Assembly: GCF_000350225.1 (NCBI RefSeq)
Contig: NW_005179021.1
Span: forward strand, 1 to 64,000
Length of the DNA: 64,000 nt
Direction: 5' to 3'
Source: Chondrus crispus
Taxonomy: Eukaryota; Rhodophyta; Florideophyceae; Gigartinales; Gigartinaceae
The notes under the pieces were generated by a model. It did not search any database and was not told where the DNA came from. It was given only the letters and a program-made list of their open reading frames with translations. The translations under genes were made by a program, and so were the position numbers. Position 1 is the first letter of the stretch. Each line of letters starts with the position of its first letter. Shown in pieces: positions 41,844 through 53,587 of the stretch.

Positions 41844-44414
41844 ATGAGCCAAGAGTTTGAGCCCTCGATCCGCTCCGAAGCGGCGGATCTGAGTCCGGCC
41901 GCTGTGCAGTCCCCATCCGCCCCGTCGGGCGACGGCGACGCCGGTCCTCGTGACCGCGAACCGTCGCTCGGATCCTCCGAGGAAAGAGCGGCGGCGATGT
42001 TCGAACGCATAGCCGAATACATCGAGGAAGTCCGTACTTCCCTTCGGATCGATGTATCGGACCATGTATACACTCGATGTATGGCCGAACTCCGCTCCCT
42101 GCGTGAAGGGAGGTTCGATAGAGTGACGCAGTCCTTAGAGAATCTCCGAGCACTGATCGACGAGTTACACTCGCGGATAGTGCTCGTCGAAGACTCCCGT
42201 TTCGCCTCGCCCGGGCCGTCCGGGCAAGGTCGTCCTGAGAGGCCGACCTCGGTGAGACGACCCGAGGACCGAACCTCTCCGTCCGCAGAGCAATTGGGTG
42301 CGTTCGCGCACCTCTCCGCTGAGCTCGACGCCACTCGTCGGCGTGCTCTTGACATGGAACGTACCATGGCCGAAAGGCTACCCGGTGCCCCCTCGAGAGG
42401 GCCCGGTGGTACCGTACCTCCGAGCGCCGCCGCCCCCGAAGGTTGGCGTCCGACTGGTGCCGCTACCAGTCGGACTGCAGAAGGAAGCCGTCCTCCGATA
42501 GACGCGAACTTCGCGTCTGAGACCCAAGCCTTGCCGCCTATCGTCGGAAGTAGGCGGCAAGTGGACCGCGTATCGTACGCGGACGAACAGGACCGTGGAG
42601 GAGCCGCCCGCGGATCCGGAGAACTGATGTTCTCCGTCGATCCCCGCTGGGGCGGCTACCCGCCGGCGAGTTACGCCGAGCATCCAAGTCCGTTAGACGT
42701 CCGTACGCTACCGGTTACCTCCTTCGGCACGCTGGGTCCCGCTGAACCCGGGCTCGAGCCGGTACATACGATGATCCAAGAGTTCAGCGCCGTTGCTGAC
42801 TATCGTATGTACAGCTTGGATAACACCTCGAGGCTCGTTACCTCGGGTGACGCGGGACGGATCGCGAAGTACGTCCAACGCTGTCATGGGATCCGTCCCA
42901 CGATGCGCAGCTTCGACGGTACCGACCCGATCCAGCTGCTGCCGTTCTTGAAGGATATCCGAATCACCTTCAACTCGCAACACCTGACCGAAGGTGTTGC
43001 GGTACGAGTCCTCGCGCACTTCCTCGAGCGCGACGCGGAACGCCTGTATACGAGTTATACGATGCGTGGCCTCCGCGCCTGCCAGCTCCACGACGACGTG
43101 AGCTGGCCGGGGCTCGTGAATCAATTCTTAAAACGCTACCTCACGGACGACGTGTTAGGTGAAGCGTACAACGCTGTCGCTACGGCGCGACAGCAATCGC
43201 ATGAGACGGAAAGCACGTTTCCTGACCGACTCGAGACTGCCGCGTTCCGATGCACGGCAGTCTTCTCCGAACAGTCCCTCGCGCACTACTTCGTGCGGGG
43301 ACTTGCACCGGCAACCCGTGCCGCAGTATCCGAAACTGTGCAAAGGCTGCCAGGCAGTCAGTAGACCGATCTTCCGACCCTCCGCCGTATCGCCACGGCG
43401 GAAGGTACAACGTACCGCGCCCGGCGCGGTTTACCTCTGCCGGATTCGAAACCGGCAGGAAGGGGTGGCAGGACTACGAAGTCCGCCGCGACAAGTTCGC
43501 CCGCCTCGACCCTCCATATCGGGGAGGATGAGTGGCAGGCCGACCCTGTCCTCATTACGCAAGGAGCAGGGCCCGTGGGGGCACGAACCCCCTCACCGAT
43601 GTCGACCGGAACGACGTCGAGTTACGCGACCGCATTCGCGGCCACTCCGAGAGTGGCAAGGGGCCCGGACCCCGGCGTCGCCGAGCTCGATATCTCGAGT
43701 CGAGATAAGGGAAGCGCCTCGCCTCGCGTGCCCCTCCTCACCGATGAGGAGGCGCGGCACGCGGCGACCTTCGCCTCAACGGACGGCAGCGCGTACGTGT
43801 GCTGGCTATGCCGTACGTACGGGCATGCCATGTACGCGTGCCCGTTCCTGTCGCCGGAACAATGAATGTTCACGGCGTACAGGAACTACTGCTACCAGAT
43901 GGAGACGCGCCCCGGTGCGCGCAATCTCCTTCGGCAAGCGGTGGGCGAGGGCCGTCCCCCGCGTCAAGGTTTCCCGAACCGAACGGGTGGGGGTGCACGC
44001 TTCGCCCCCCGTGGAGGCGGGTACCGTCGTAACGAAGTCGATCGTCGGGATCGACCCGCCTATTGCCATGCGGACACAAGGTACCCGCGCCAAGGAGAGA
44101 GAGGGGACCGAGACCGTTCTCGGTTACCCCAGCAGGTACAAAATGCGATAATGTACCTGCAAGACTGGGTAGAGGATCCGTACCCTCTACCCACGGAGGG
44201 TCACGAAGGAGAGCCGACTCGCTTCGTCCCCCATATCCTGCCACGACCGGACGCCGCAGGTCAAGGCCCGGAAGTACCCGAGTACTTCGCCAAGGCCGCC
44301 GAGCCGCAGTGGGGGAATCGTCCCGACCCACGCGACCGGCTACCGGAAGAAGACCTGGCCGTCGATAGCCAGGAGGTTAGCTCCGATAGCACGGGTAGTT
44401 CGAAAAAAGGGTAA
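41844..44414 (+). pseudogene. gag: Chromovirus gag, interrupted
   Basis: The first frame (41844-43364, 506 codons) encodes the capsid part: an acidic, disordered N-terminal half, then a retrotransposon gag domain at about 355-505 (DPIQLLPFLKDIRITF, WPGLVNQFLKRYL, FVRGLAPATRAAV). TAG at 43362 ends it. Coding sequence continues, probably with a frame change and return, to a CCHC zinc knuckle at 43800-43841 (C-x2-C-x4-H-x4-C), which binds RNA. A TGA at 43863 follows SPEQ, and the same frame goes on for 182 codons to 44414 with a basic RG-rich part. In a working copy this would be one gag of about 850 residues. Whether the stops are decay, sequence error or recoding cannot be told from one copy. 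Confidence 0.85.
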
Positions 44415-44554
44415 AGACAGTTCCGTACACGCGGTCGCGTGAGCCGTCTTTTCCCCACGAACTACACCCGACCCCGCGTGCTGGCCAAGGACACGGGGGG
44501 TATTGTCCGATAATACATCCCCCGCTACCGGAGGCGAGCACGGGAACCCCTGTA

Positions 44555-47500
44555 ATGCCGATACAGGAGGGAGCACACGTCGAGGCCTCCGAAGGCCCGA
44601 CGTTAGGGGAACAAGACACCGGGACAGCCGACGTCCCGGTGAGGCGTAACGATGGCGCCAGGGGCAACGACGACCGAAAAGGTTCGGTCGACCCCCTGAC
44701 TCCCGCGAGCCCAAGGTCGCCGGAGAAAGGTCCCTGTCGTACGGACTCGAGTAATCCGAGGGGAGTCACTGATCCGCGGACGCCCCAAGGAAGGGGGAGA
44801 AGGAAACGCAAGCGGGGCCAGCAACGAAATCGAAGGCCCCGGCGGAACAACCTCACCGATAAGGTCACCCCGAAGGTTGTCGACGGCGTCATTTGCCTTC
44901 TGACGTCGAAGATCTACAACGTCCTCGGCTCGATAGCCACAGAGGGAAATGCATTTAAACCCCGCACGATCGCTGTTGATACGTGCTCGGGGTATAATCT
45001 GGTGAGGAAGGCCGACCTTCCCCCCGATTGGACGCGTTACGTCGTGCACGACGCACCTCTGCCACGACTGGCAGGCGCGAATAGCAACCCCCTCAAGCTT
45101 TCGGCCGTCGTCCGCCTGGCCGTGCGGTTGAGGAACACGGTGTTCCGAATTCCGTTCGTAGTGGCGGACCAGCTGACCGTGCCGGTCCTCCTCGGCACGG
45201 CCTTCATCGATACGCACGTGCGATGTATCGACATCGAAGCTCAACGAATGGAGCTACGCCAACGCGGTTCCGTCGCCATCGTCGACGGAAAGGGGGAGTC
45301 GACTCCCCCTACCAGGAGACACGGGCGACACACGGGTCGGCCAGACGTACGCGAGGAGGCCCCGCAAGCGATCCGAATCGCCCGCTGGGTTACCATCTCC
45401 GCGATGTCACAAGCCCGCGTGCGTGTGACAACCGCGGGGAGGGGCCTCGTGTTCCTGGAACCCAAGCCCTCACTCCAACACCGACATGGAGTGAGGCTGA
45501 CGAATGGCGTCGCGGAGGTCCTACCGAATCAGACCTTCGACGTCATCGTCGCGAATTTCTCACGACGGGAAAGGAGGCTTCCGAAGCACACCGTCGTGGG
45601 ATACTCGAAGCGCAACCCCCTCGCGATCCTCACTCCCGAACGTAAGGTCGCCGAGCGGATCGCGCACGCGCTACACCTGACCGACTTGACCGATCAAGTC
45701 GGTGGGGTACGAGTTGGCCGATCCAACTCTGACGATAAGACCACCGCCGGGGGCAGGGGGGTCGACCCGGACGAACGGTCACCTTTATGCCAACCGACGG
45801 CGAGGAGTACTGTACTCCACCAGCAAAAGGATCCCGAAAATCCACCGATGGATTGGGAAGAAGAGATCGACCTGTCATACATCGACGATGACAAGCTCCG
45901 TGGCCACGTACTTGAGATGCTCCGTAAGCACTCGAGTCTGTGGAGCGGTGCGCTTGGAACGATCCTAGCCACGGAGCACCGCATTCCCCTCGAACCGGGA
46001 ACGAAACCGATTCGCTCTATGCCCTATCGGAAGGGCCCGGCCATGCGCGAAATGGTCGCGAAGGAGGTCAACAAGATGTTGAACGCAGGGGTTATCGAAC
46101 CCGCGGGCACCAAGTGGGCGTCCCCCGTGGTGCTCGTACCGAAGAAAGACGGCTCTCTTCGGTTGTGCGTGGACTACCGGCGTCTCAACGCGAAAACCGC
46201 AGCGGATTCGTATCCGCTGCCACGGATGGACGACTGCATCGACTCGTTAGGAGATGCAGCCGTTTTCACCACGTTGGACTGCAATTCCGGTTATTGGCAG
46301 ATCCCGGTCGCTCCGGAAGACCGGGATAAGACCACGTTTACGACGCACATGGGCACGTTTCGCCACTTGGGCATGCCGTTTGGACTCAAAGGGGCACCGG
46401 CCACCTTCCAACGTGCGCTCGACATAATACTCTCCGGAGTCCGCTGGCAAATATGTCTCGTCTATCTCGACGACGTGATCGTGTTCTCCCGTACGCACGG
46501 AGAACACGCGAGGCATCTCGATACCGTCTTGAGCTTACTGCGGAGTTCCGGTATCTCCCTTAAGCTTAAGAAGTGCAGCTTCTTCCGACCGAAGGTGCAC
46601 TACCTGGGGCACGTCATCTCCCCAGGCAAGTTGAGCGTGGCTGATACGGCGACCGACGCTTTCAAGACGTTCACGTTCCCAAGGACGTTGACGCAAGTGC
46701 GCTCGTTCCTCGGGGCGTGTAACGTATACCGCCGATTCGTTAAGGGGTTCGCTAAGATTGCGCGTCCTCTGACCGACATGACGCGCAAGGATTCAGATCC
46801 CGATTTCTATAACCCCACGGAGCTGCAACTTCAGGCGTTCGAGAACCTTAAGAAGTGCATGATCGCTCCGCCGATCCTCGCGTTGCCCCGGCACGGTCGT
46901 CCGTACATGATAGACACCGACGCGAGTGCCTACCAACTCGGCTGCACCTTACTTCAGGAGCACGAAGAGCCGAACGACTGGCGACCCGTGGGGTATTGGT
47001 CGTACTCACTGTCCGATAGTGAGCGCAACTACAGCGCTACCGAACGCGAGTGATTCGCCGTAGTGTGGGCCGTCCGAACACTACGGCCGTACGTAGAAGG
47101 CACGAAGTTCACCGTACGGACGGACCATGACGCCCTCCGATGGGTCATGTCCCTCACCGAGAGTTCCGGAAGACTCACCCGGTGGCGGCTACGTCTGGCT
47201 GAATACGATTTCACCATTCAGTACCGCCCCGGACGCGTGCATCAGGTGCCCGATGCCCTGTCACGACTCGTGTCGCCGAAAGTCGCCGATGACCCTCGCC
47301 CCACCGTCGAGGTGGATGACGACATCCCCACTTTCGACGGGGGCACGACAGTTCGAGACGTATCGAACGAGCTCGCGGACCACGCTTGTACCACGAGCTG
47401 TGATCATCAGGCCGTCCATGTCTTCGTAACGACACCGAACCAAGCCGAAGCCCGAACAAGGTCGCGCGTACGGACGCGCGACGAACCGCCAGGTGACGAC

Positions 47501-49084
47501 GAAGCCCCCGCTCTCCAAGGACCCAATTCGTTTTGGGAGGAGAACGACGAGTTCGACGCCGCCGACATCCAGCGCGCCGAAGACCCCGAGGCTGGCGCGC
47601 TCGACTCCCCGGTCGCCCCACATCAGGACGACCTTCCGGCCCCTCTTACGATAGAGGAGATAGCCGAGGAGCAACGCGTGGATGACTTCTGCCAAACCGT
47701 TTTTGCACGACAGTCAGAGTCTCGGGACTCCGCGTTCTTCGAGGACCACCAAGGGGTGCTCAAACGGAGACACCCCTTCGATCCTGACACCGTACAGGTG
47801 GTGGTACCTCGGACGCTCCGCGCCAGGCTCCTTCGCCTGTGCCACAACCCGGCCATCGCGGGGCACCCGAGCCAGAACCGTATGTACTACGCACTTCGAC
47901 GCGAGTACTACTGGCCCCACCTGGCTGCAGACGTCGCAGCCACGGTGCGAGGGTGTCGAACCTGCGCGATGAACCGGGTGAAGCTGAGGAAACATCTCAA
48001 CCGATTGAGATTGTTTCCAGCTACGAGGCCCCTCGAGAGCCTCGCCATCGACATCTTGGGGCCGCTCCCCAAGACGAAGACAGGAAAACGGTTCCTGCTC
48101 GTGATTACGGACCGCTTCAGTAAGCTAACGCAAGTCGTTGCGCTCCGCACGATAACAGCGCACACGGTCGCAGTTGCGTTCTGCGACTCGTGGGTGTTCA
48201 AGTATGGCGTCCCTCGCACGTTGCTTTCTGACAACGGCCCTCAGTTTAATGCCAAGTTCTTCCACAGCACGTGCCGCGTTCTGGGGATAACGAATTTGTA
48301 CACTTCGGCGTACCATCCCCAGACGAACGGGCAAGTCGAGCGATATAACCGAACAATCGCCTCGATGCTGCGGAACTACGTGGGTGAACACCAGGACGAC
48401 TGGGATGTGTACGTGGGGCCGCTTACGTATGCGTACAACTCCCACGTACATCGCACCACGCGCACCACGCCGTTTGAGCTCGTGCTCAGCAGGCCACCGC
48501 CAGAGTTCTCTCTCCGACGGGCGGACGGCGACGCGCCCCCTTCCGATAGGGGGAACCACCGTGCCGAGTTCCTCAAGACCTTGGATTCGACTATCCAGAA
48601 GGCCTACGGGAGCCTGCGTCGCACGCAGGCTCGCTACAAGCGCGACTTCGATAAGCGCATACGACGTATTAATTCCCGGCTCCGTCCCGGAGAATACGTA
48701 TATCTCAACCCCACCGATGGGGCTAAGACATCGAACAAGCTCGCCTCGCCCGCTGTCGGACCCTACCGCGTGCTCGCCAATGACCACCGAACCATCACGA
48801 TCGATCGTGATGGGGTCACCGAGCGAGTCTCCGCCGACCGCTGCGTGTACGCCCCGTCTCCGATAGACGCGCCACGAGCAAGTACGACGACCCCGCGGGA
48901 TCTCGCCGATAAGGTCACCGCGGGAACGCAGTATGCCGTCGAACGGCTACTGAGACATCGAGTCATGGAAGACGGAACTACAGAGTTCCTTATCAAGTGG
49001 GCGGATTACGACGCGCCCACTTGGACTGCGCGGACTCACGTCCCGGAGGAGTTGGTGTCTCGTTACGCCCAACGCCTCCGGTGA
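44555..49084 (+). pseudogene. pol: Chromovirus pol polyprotein with one internal TGA
   Basis: One frame from ATG 44555 to TGA 49082-49084, broken only by TGA at 47051-47053. Domains in order: aspartic protease (VDTCSGYNL, D at residue 142, and VLLGTAFID); reverse transcriptase (SPVVLVPKKDGSLRLCVDYR, YLDD at 637-640); RNase H (IDTDASAYQLG ... SATERE, then stop, then FAVVWAVRTLRPY, TDHDAL); integrase with HHCC zinc finger (about 47830-47990) and the D, D, E residues in LAIDILGPL, LLSDNGPQF and GQVERYN; a GPY module (SPAVGPYRV); and a chromodomain at the C-terminus (YAVERLLRHR, FLIKWADYD). Chromodomains target integration to marked chromatin. The TGA sits where the family has Cys or Ala in EREx(F/L)AVVWA, so it looks like a single-base nonsense change. 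Confidence 0.95.
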
Positions 49085-49110
49085 CGTACCAGCAGAGACC
49101 TCACCCAAAC

Positions 49111-49143
49111 CGTGAACGCGGACGTTCACGCTTAAGGGGGGGG
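49111..49143 (+). other. Internal polypurine-tract-like sequence after pol
   Basis: CGTGAACGCGGACGT, then CACGCTTAA and a run of G. The same 33-bp sequence with three changes precedes the 3' LTR at 54882-54913. This is where the tract is expected in an ordinary chromovirus, just after pol. Confidence 0.7.
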
Positions 49144-52100
49144 CCCTCAACCGCTCCTTCGCGGACTAACCCCAGCCTGCACGAACAGACGAAAACGGGA
49201 AGCGAAGGAGGACGGCGGACCCTATCGGAGGGTCACAGCCGGGGACGTGTTCAAGTGAAGTCATCTTGACTTCTCGGACGTCAAGGACGCGATACATAAG
49301 AACAGGACAGTACGAACTGCCTGAAAAAAATGTTGGGCCCTCGTAATGACCGACATTACGAGGACCGCAAAACCCCGTTCGGATCGGAAAAGTCGGACGA
49401 CCCCCCCCCCCAACAGGATTGCTGGACGATCCGTTAAGTCCAGCAACCACGGCGAGGAGGGGCGCCCGACGAACGAAGCGATCAGCGGTGGAATCAAGAC
49501 AACCCCTCGGTGGGCGGAGCTAGCGACCAGAATGCCCGTCGCTTGTGTCTCGGCATATCCGAGAAGGTGGAAGCTCACGGCGAGCCATCAATCAGCATCC
49601 GGGTTAGACAGCCCGGCAGAAGACCGGATCATGGTCCTTTCGGTTTGGGTTGTGCGCGAGAAGACGCGCGAAACGCGCAAGCAGACGTGCAGGCGGGGGG
49701 AGCGGCGTCAAGAGAACGCGCGCTAGGGCCGTTCAATAAGAGCGAGGAAGCGAGAGCAACTCAGTCGGAGGGGCACCAATATACGCGCACGGACGCGAGA
49801 CACTTCAAAACCGCCGCCGGCACATGCCCCATGAGAGGGAAAATTGCGGGGGGGGATGAGAACGTTACACGTGAGTGGCGCCGGAGGCGCGCGCCATGCA
49901 CTAACGCCGCTTGCATCATCACCAAATCACCCCGCCACGATCCCACTAAAATAACGAAAAATCAACGGTGGCAATTACACCAGCACATGCATGGCGCACG
50001 GGGGTACCGTACGCCATACCGAAAGCAAGGAGAAGGCCGACGGCGCTGAGCTAGGGTACAACGGGTACCGGACAGGAGGTACACACGTTTGCCCCCTCAC
50101 CAAAGGGGAGGAAGGTGCCAATACGACAAACGGACGCCGCGCAATCCCGGCTCCGACACCCCCAAGCGGACCGAACGGCTTTCATCCACAGTCACCTCCG
50201 CACGCATCCGACCGCGTACCAATCACGCCAGATGCCCGAGCCGTTCTCCCGCGAGCTGCTCCCGCGCGTTCGAGCCCACGCCCTCCCCGCCGTTGAGGGC
50301 GAGAGGCGCGGTAGAACGCGAACCCCCGACAGCTGGCGCCTCTAACATCTCCACTGCGCTTCGCACGTTTCCTTCGATTTCCCGCATACAGGACACAGGT
50401 CGCACCAGGTCTAACGTACGAGACGAAGACCCAAAGAAGACCCGGGACGGGCGACCGAGGCGAATTCCGTCCGGGAAGACGCGGCACGGCGCCGCCCGCG
50501 CGCCACGCCGTCCGATCGGCCCCTGCCCGTAGTCCCCTCCTTGAGCGGCCGACCACGCACCAGTTGAGCGACTGGCCCGAGCCGTCCTCCCGCGAGCGAC
50601 GAAGGACCGGGCCGCCACGGAATAGGAGAAGACGAACGCGAGTCGATCCCGCGCTTTCGAGCCCTCGCCGCCGACGGCGAGGGACGCCGGAGAGCCCAAA
50701 CCCACGACGGCCCGCGTCGACCCCACCGATACTCCACGATGTTTCTTTTTTTAGCAGCAAGGGCGTCGCGGAGACTAAGCGCCTCCATCTCCACGCCACC
50801 GCTTAGGGTCAGACGAACCATGAAGGCACTCGAACCGCGTCGCTCTCCTTCGTTGCTGCCGTTGGACACCGCCCGAGGGAGCGCGATCGAATGCATTTAG
50901 GGATGAGGCGCGTCGACACAGCAAGAGAAGGAGATTCTGCGTATCGAGCGCAGTGGGAGCAAGAGAACGTCGACGGCCGAACGCCGACGAGATGGAAGAC
51001 GAAAGGAGTTACGACCGAGCGGGCATCCCGACTGTGACTTAGGGTCTGGGTTGGCCGGCACGTGGACGGACCACAGTGCACAAGGCGCATCGAAACGACG
51101 TCAGATGGCCCGCCGCCCTCCGTTCGAGAGCCGAAAAGGAAACCGGTACGGGACCCGGTAGCGAAGAGGAATGGGTCGTCGGCCCCGCGCTCACCCGACG
51201 GCACCACGCCGCCGGGGGACCGGAGACCGAATACAACTAACTTAACGAGCTTCTCAACCGCCCCTCCCTCCGGAATGGAGAGGCGGGTAGGAGCCACGAC
51301 TCCAAGCGCGACCTCGGTCGTCGCGACGAAGAGAGAGAGAGGGGGCGTAGGCGGATGAAGCGGACATCTTTAATGTTATGGATAGAGGACGCACAGAGTC
51401 ACACCGGGGCGACGCGGTTCGGTAGGCGTGTTCAACGGGGCGCGTTCACCGGCAGCCCTGAGGAGCCCATGTCTCAAGCCCCCGAAGGGCAATAACCCGG
51501 ATCACTCGGGTCCCCGGGGTCGAGCTCCCCAAGGGTGAGCATGGGGACGCCCCCGTGACCGACCTCACCAGGTGGGATGGTAGCCGAGCCGACGGAACTA
51601 AGGGGATTCGTCCGAGGCGGGACCGATCACGGCGGTGATCCGGACAACTCCCGAAATCCCGGTTACGGTAACGGGCGACTGGGCGTACGGAGACTAGCCG
51701 CGAAGGGGCTCTCGACGGCACACGCAACGAAATGCGAACCGCCTCGGAAGGGCCCGCGCCGAGCCCTGCCGTCACAGTAGACTCGCGAAGCGCCACGGGG
51801 AATGGACCAGAACGGCTAACTGCCTCCTGCAGACACATCGGAACCCCCAGGGGGCATTGGCAGGGGTGGAAGTTGCCACCACGGCCGAAGTCGACACCCT
51901 CGCCAGTGTGCCGAGGGCGGCAGCGGCGCCCTGACGAGGAGGCCCGTGCGCCGGAGATGGGTAGGGTCACCGGAGAAGCGATCCGCGGTAGCCGGTATGG
52001 CTGCGGGATGCGCGACCCCCGCGCTTATACGGCCCTCACACCCGAAAAAAAGGGGGCCGCGAGGCGACCGAAGCAAAGGAAAACGATCGAACGTTGAAGG

Positions 52101-52183
52101 TGAAGTAACAAGAAAATGCCTTAGGGGCTTTACAAGAAGAGAGCTAACGGACGATGTACGGGACCATAGAACGACCCGAGCGC
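49144..52183. other. 3-kb spacer inside the chromovirus
   Basis: GC-rich, with overlapping open frames on both strands up to about 205 codons (50182-50799 minus) but no motif or conserved-looking protein. Two imperfectly repeated segments (GCCCGAGCCGT(T/C)CTCCCGCGAG at about 50230 and 50570, each followed by a GAGCCC(A/T)CGCC block) suggest an internal duplication. Function unknown. Confidence 0.5.
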
Positions 52184-53587
52184 TCAACGGCTCGTGCCAT
52201 TAGAGGGCGCTGACGGGCCGTAAGCACGCGCCCTCGGGGGGCAATAACTTGGATGAGACGGCAACTCGGGCTCCATTTCATGGAGCGGAGGAAGTCCGGC
52301 CTCTCCGTGGGGAGTCCAACCCCGAGGCGGATCAGCAGAGGTCGCGGGTGCGTCGGTCGTCGAGAGGCCGTACCAGGGACCCTCAGAAGAATCTCGAAGA
52401 TTCTGCCGCGGCGGGGACGCAGCACGCTCCGGGGGCCCAACACGAGCGGCTCTGAGCGCGTCACGTTCTCCCCGATACCGATCGCGGTCGACGACGGCGC
52501 GCTGGAGATCCCTCGCGCGACGTGAGGAGGCATCGCGTAGGACCTCGAGCTCGCACCCGGCGTCGCGAAGCTGTGCAGCGAGAGAATCGCGCTCCGCAGC
52601 GAAGGACTGGCGCTCCGCCCCGAGGCGACGCGCCTCGCTGCTACGCTCAAGATACCAGTTCGTCAGAGTCTGCAGTAGGCCCTCTATGCTCCAAGTCCGA
52701 TCAATTAGGTTCCCCAAGGCGCGGGACAACCTGGGGATCGCGGTGATCTCTCGGCAAGTTAAATCGAGATGGAGCGCTTGGCCCCGCGGGGTACCAGGGT
52801 ACCCAACGGAACCGAGGGAGGGGAGCGGAGGTAACGTAGGCTCCGCCACCGTGTGGGGACCGATAACGGGAAGGCCACGTACCACGTTCGTCCCAGCCGA
52901 CGCGACGGCTGGGGACTCCCCGTCGAGGTCGCGATACCTCTTCCGTCGTGCCTCTGGCGCAGTAGAACCGACACCCCCTTTGCTCCGAGAGTGAGCCGCC
53001 AGGAGGGGATTCGGACGTGCCACGAAGGCATCTCCTTGACAATCATAAGCCAGGAAGGAACTCCGGGTCCCTGTCGTGTAGTCGGTCCACGGTCGCCTGT
53101 TACGTTCGGGCACCGCGACGGCGCGGTGCATCAAGTCGAGGACCGAGGTGTAGTTCCATGGGACATTCGGGGAACCGCGCTCCAAGGGGTGCAGGGTCAC
53201 GTCGGGCAGAGGCGGCGCGACCCGACCCAGGAAGGACAGCACACTGACGGGCTGTACGAAGGCGCGTCCATGTACCGAAACTTCACTCATGAAAGCGTTA
53301 CAGGTGGACCACGCCCATTCGCACTCGTAATTGTAGACAAGTTCCTCATACGCCGGGTGCCTCGAATCAGCACACGCGAAGCCGAAATCCTTCAATGCGT
53401 AGGGTAGTAACGGATGCACTCCCAACGAAGGGAGTGCCTCCCCTACGCCCGGCGGAAGCTCCGGGAAATCGCTTCGCGATAGGCCATGAGAGAAGGCAGC
53501 GGATGGGAAGACACGACCGTCGTCCTCATCGGCGTGGCGGTACGCCGACCAATCATTAGGAGCCAGGGCGATATGGTGGATGCGCAT
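52184..53587 (-). CDS. Antisense ORF 2 of the chromovirus, coiled-coil protein
   Basis: A 467-residue frame on the strand opposite to gag-pol, from ATG 53587. The N-terminal 150 residues are folded-looking (NDWSAYRHADEDD, YEELVYNYECEWAWSTCNAF, SVLSFLGRVAPPLPDVTLHP); the middle is Pro/Arg-rich; residues about 315-410 form a coiled coil (ERSSEARRLGAERQSFAAER...). No recognised domain. Its start codon overlaps the stop of the preceding antisense frame as TGATG, an arrangement seen in coupled termination-reinitiation and also produced by a simple frameshift. Codon use matches gag-pol. Antisense ORFs between pol and 3' LTR are known in some plant Ty3 elements such as Retand and Grande; similarity to those was not tested. 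Confidence 0.6.
   Translation of the reverse strand: MRIHHIALAPNDWSAYRHADEDDGRVFPSAAFSHGLSRSDFPELPPGVGEALPSLGVHPLLPYALKDFGFACADSRHPAYEELVYNYECEWAWSTCNAFMSEVSVHGRAFVQPVSVLSFLGRVAPPLPDVTLHPLERGSPNVPWNYTSVLDLMHRAVAVPERNRRPWTDYTTGTRSSFLAYDCQGDAFVARPNPLLAAHSRSKGGVGSTAPEARRKRYRDLDGESPAVASAGTNVVRGLPVIGPHTVAEPTLPPLPSLGSVGYPGTPRGQALHLDLTCREITAIPRLSRALGNLIDRTWSIEGLLQTLTNWYLERSSEARRLGAERQSFAAERDSLAAQLRDAGCELEVLRDASSRRARDLQRAVVDRDRYRGERDALRAARVGPPERAASPPRQNLRDSSEGPWYGLSTTDAPATSADPPRGWTPHGEAGLPPLHEMEPELPSHPSYCPPRARAYGPSAPSNGTSR

Noticed and set aside
43159-44151. 330-codon frame overlapping the chromovirus gag
   Set aside because: Arg/Pro-rich alternate frame; the zinc knuckle and gag motifs are in other frames.
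44603-45244. 213-codon minus-strand frame within pol
   Set aside because: Shadow of the pol frame; no conserved motif.
50182-50896. Overlapping minus-strand frames in the chromovirus spacer
   Set aside because: Three phases are open at once, which points to composition rather than coding.
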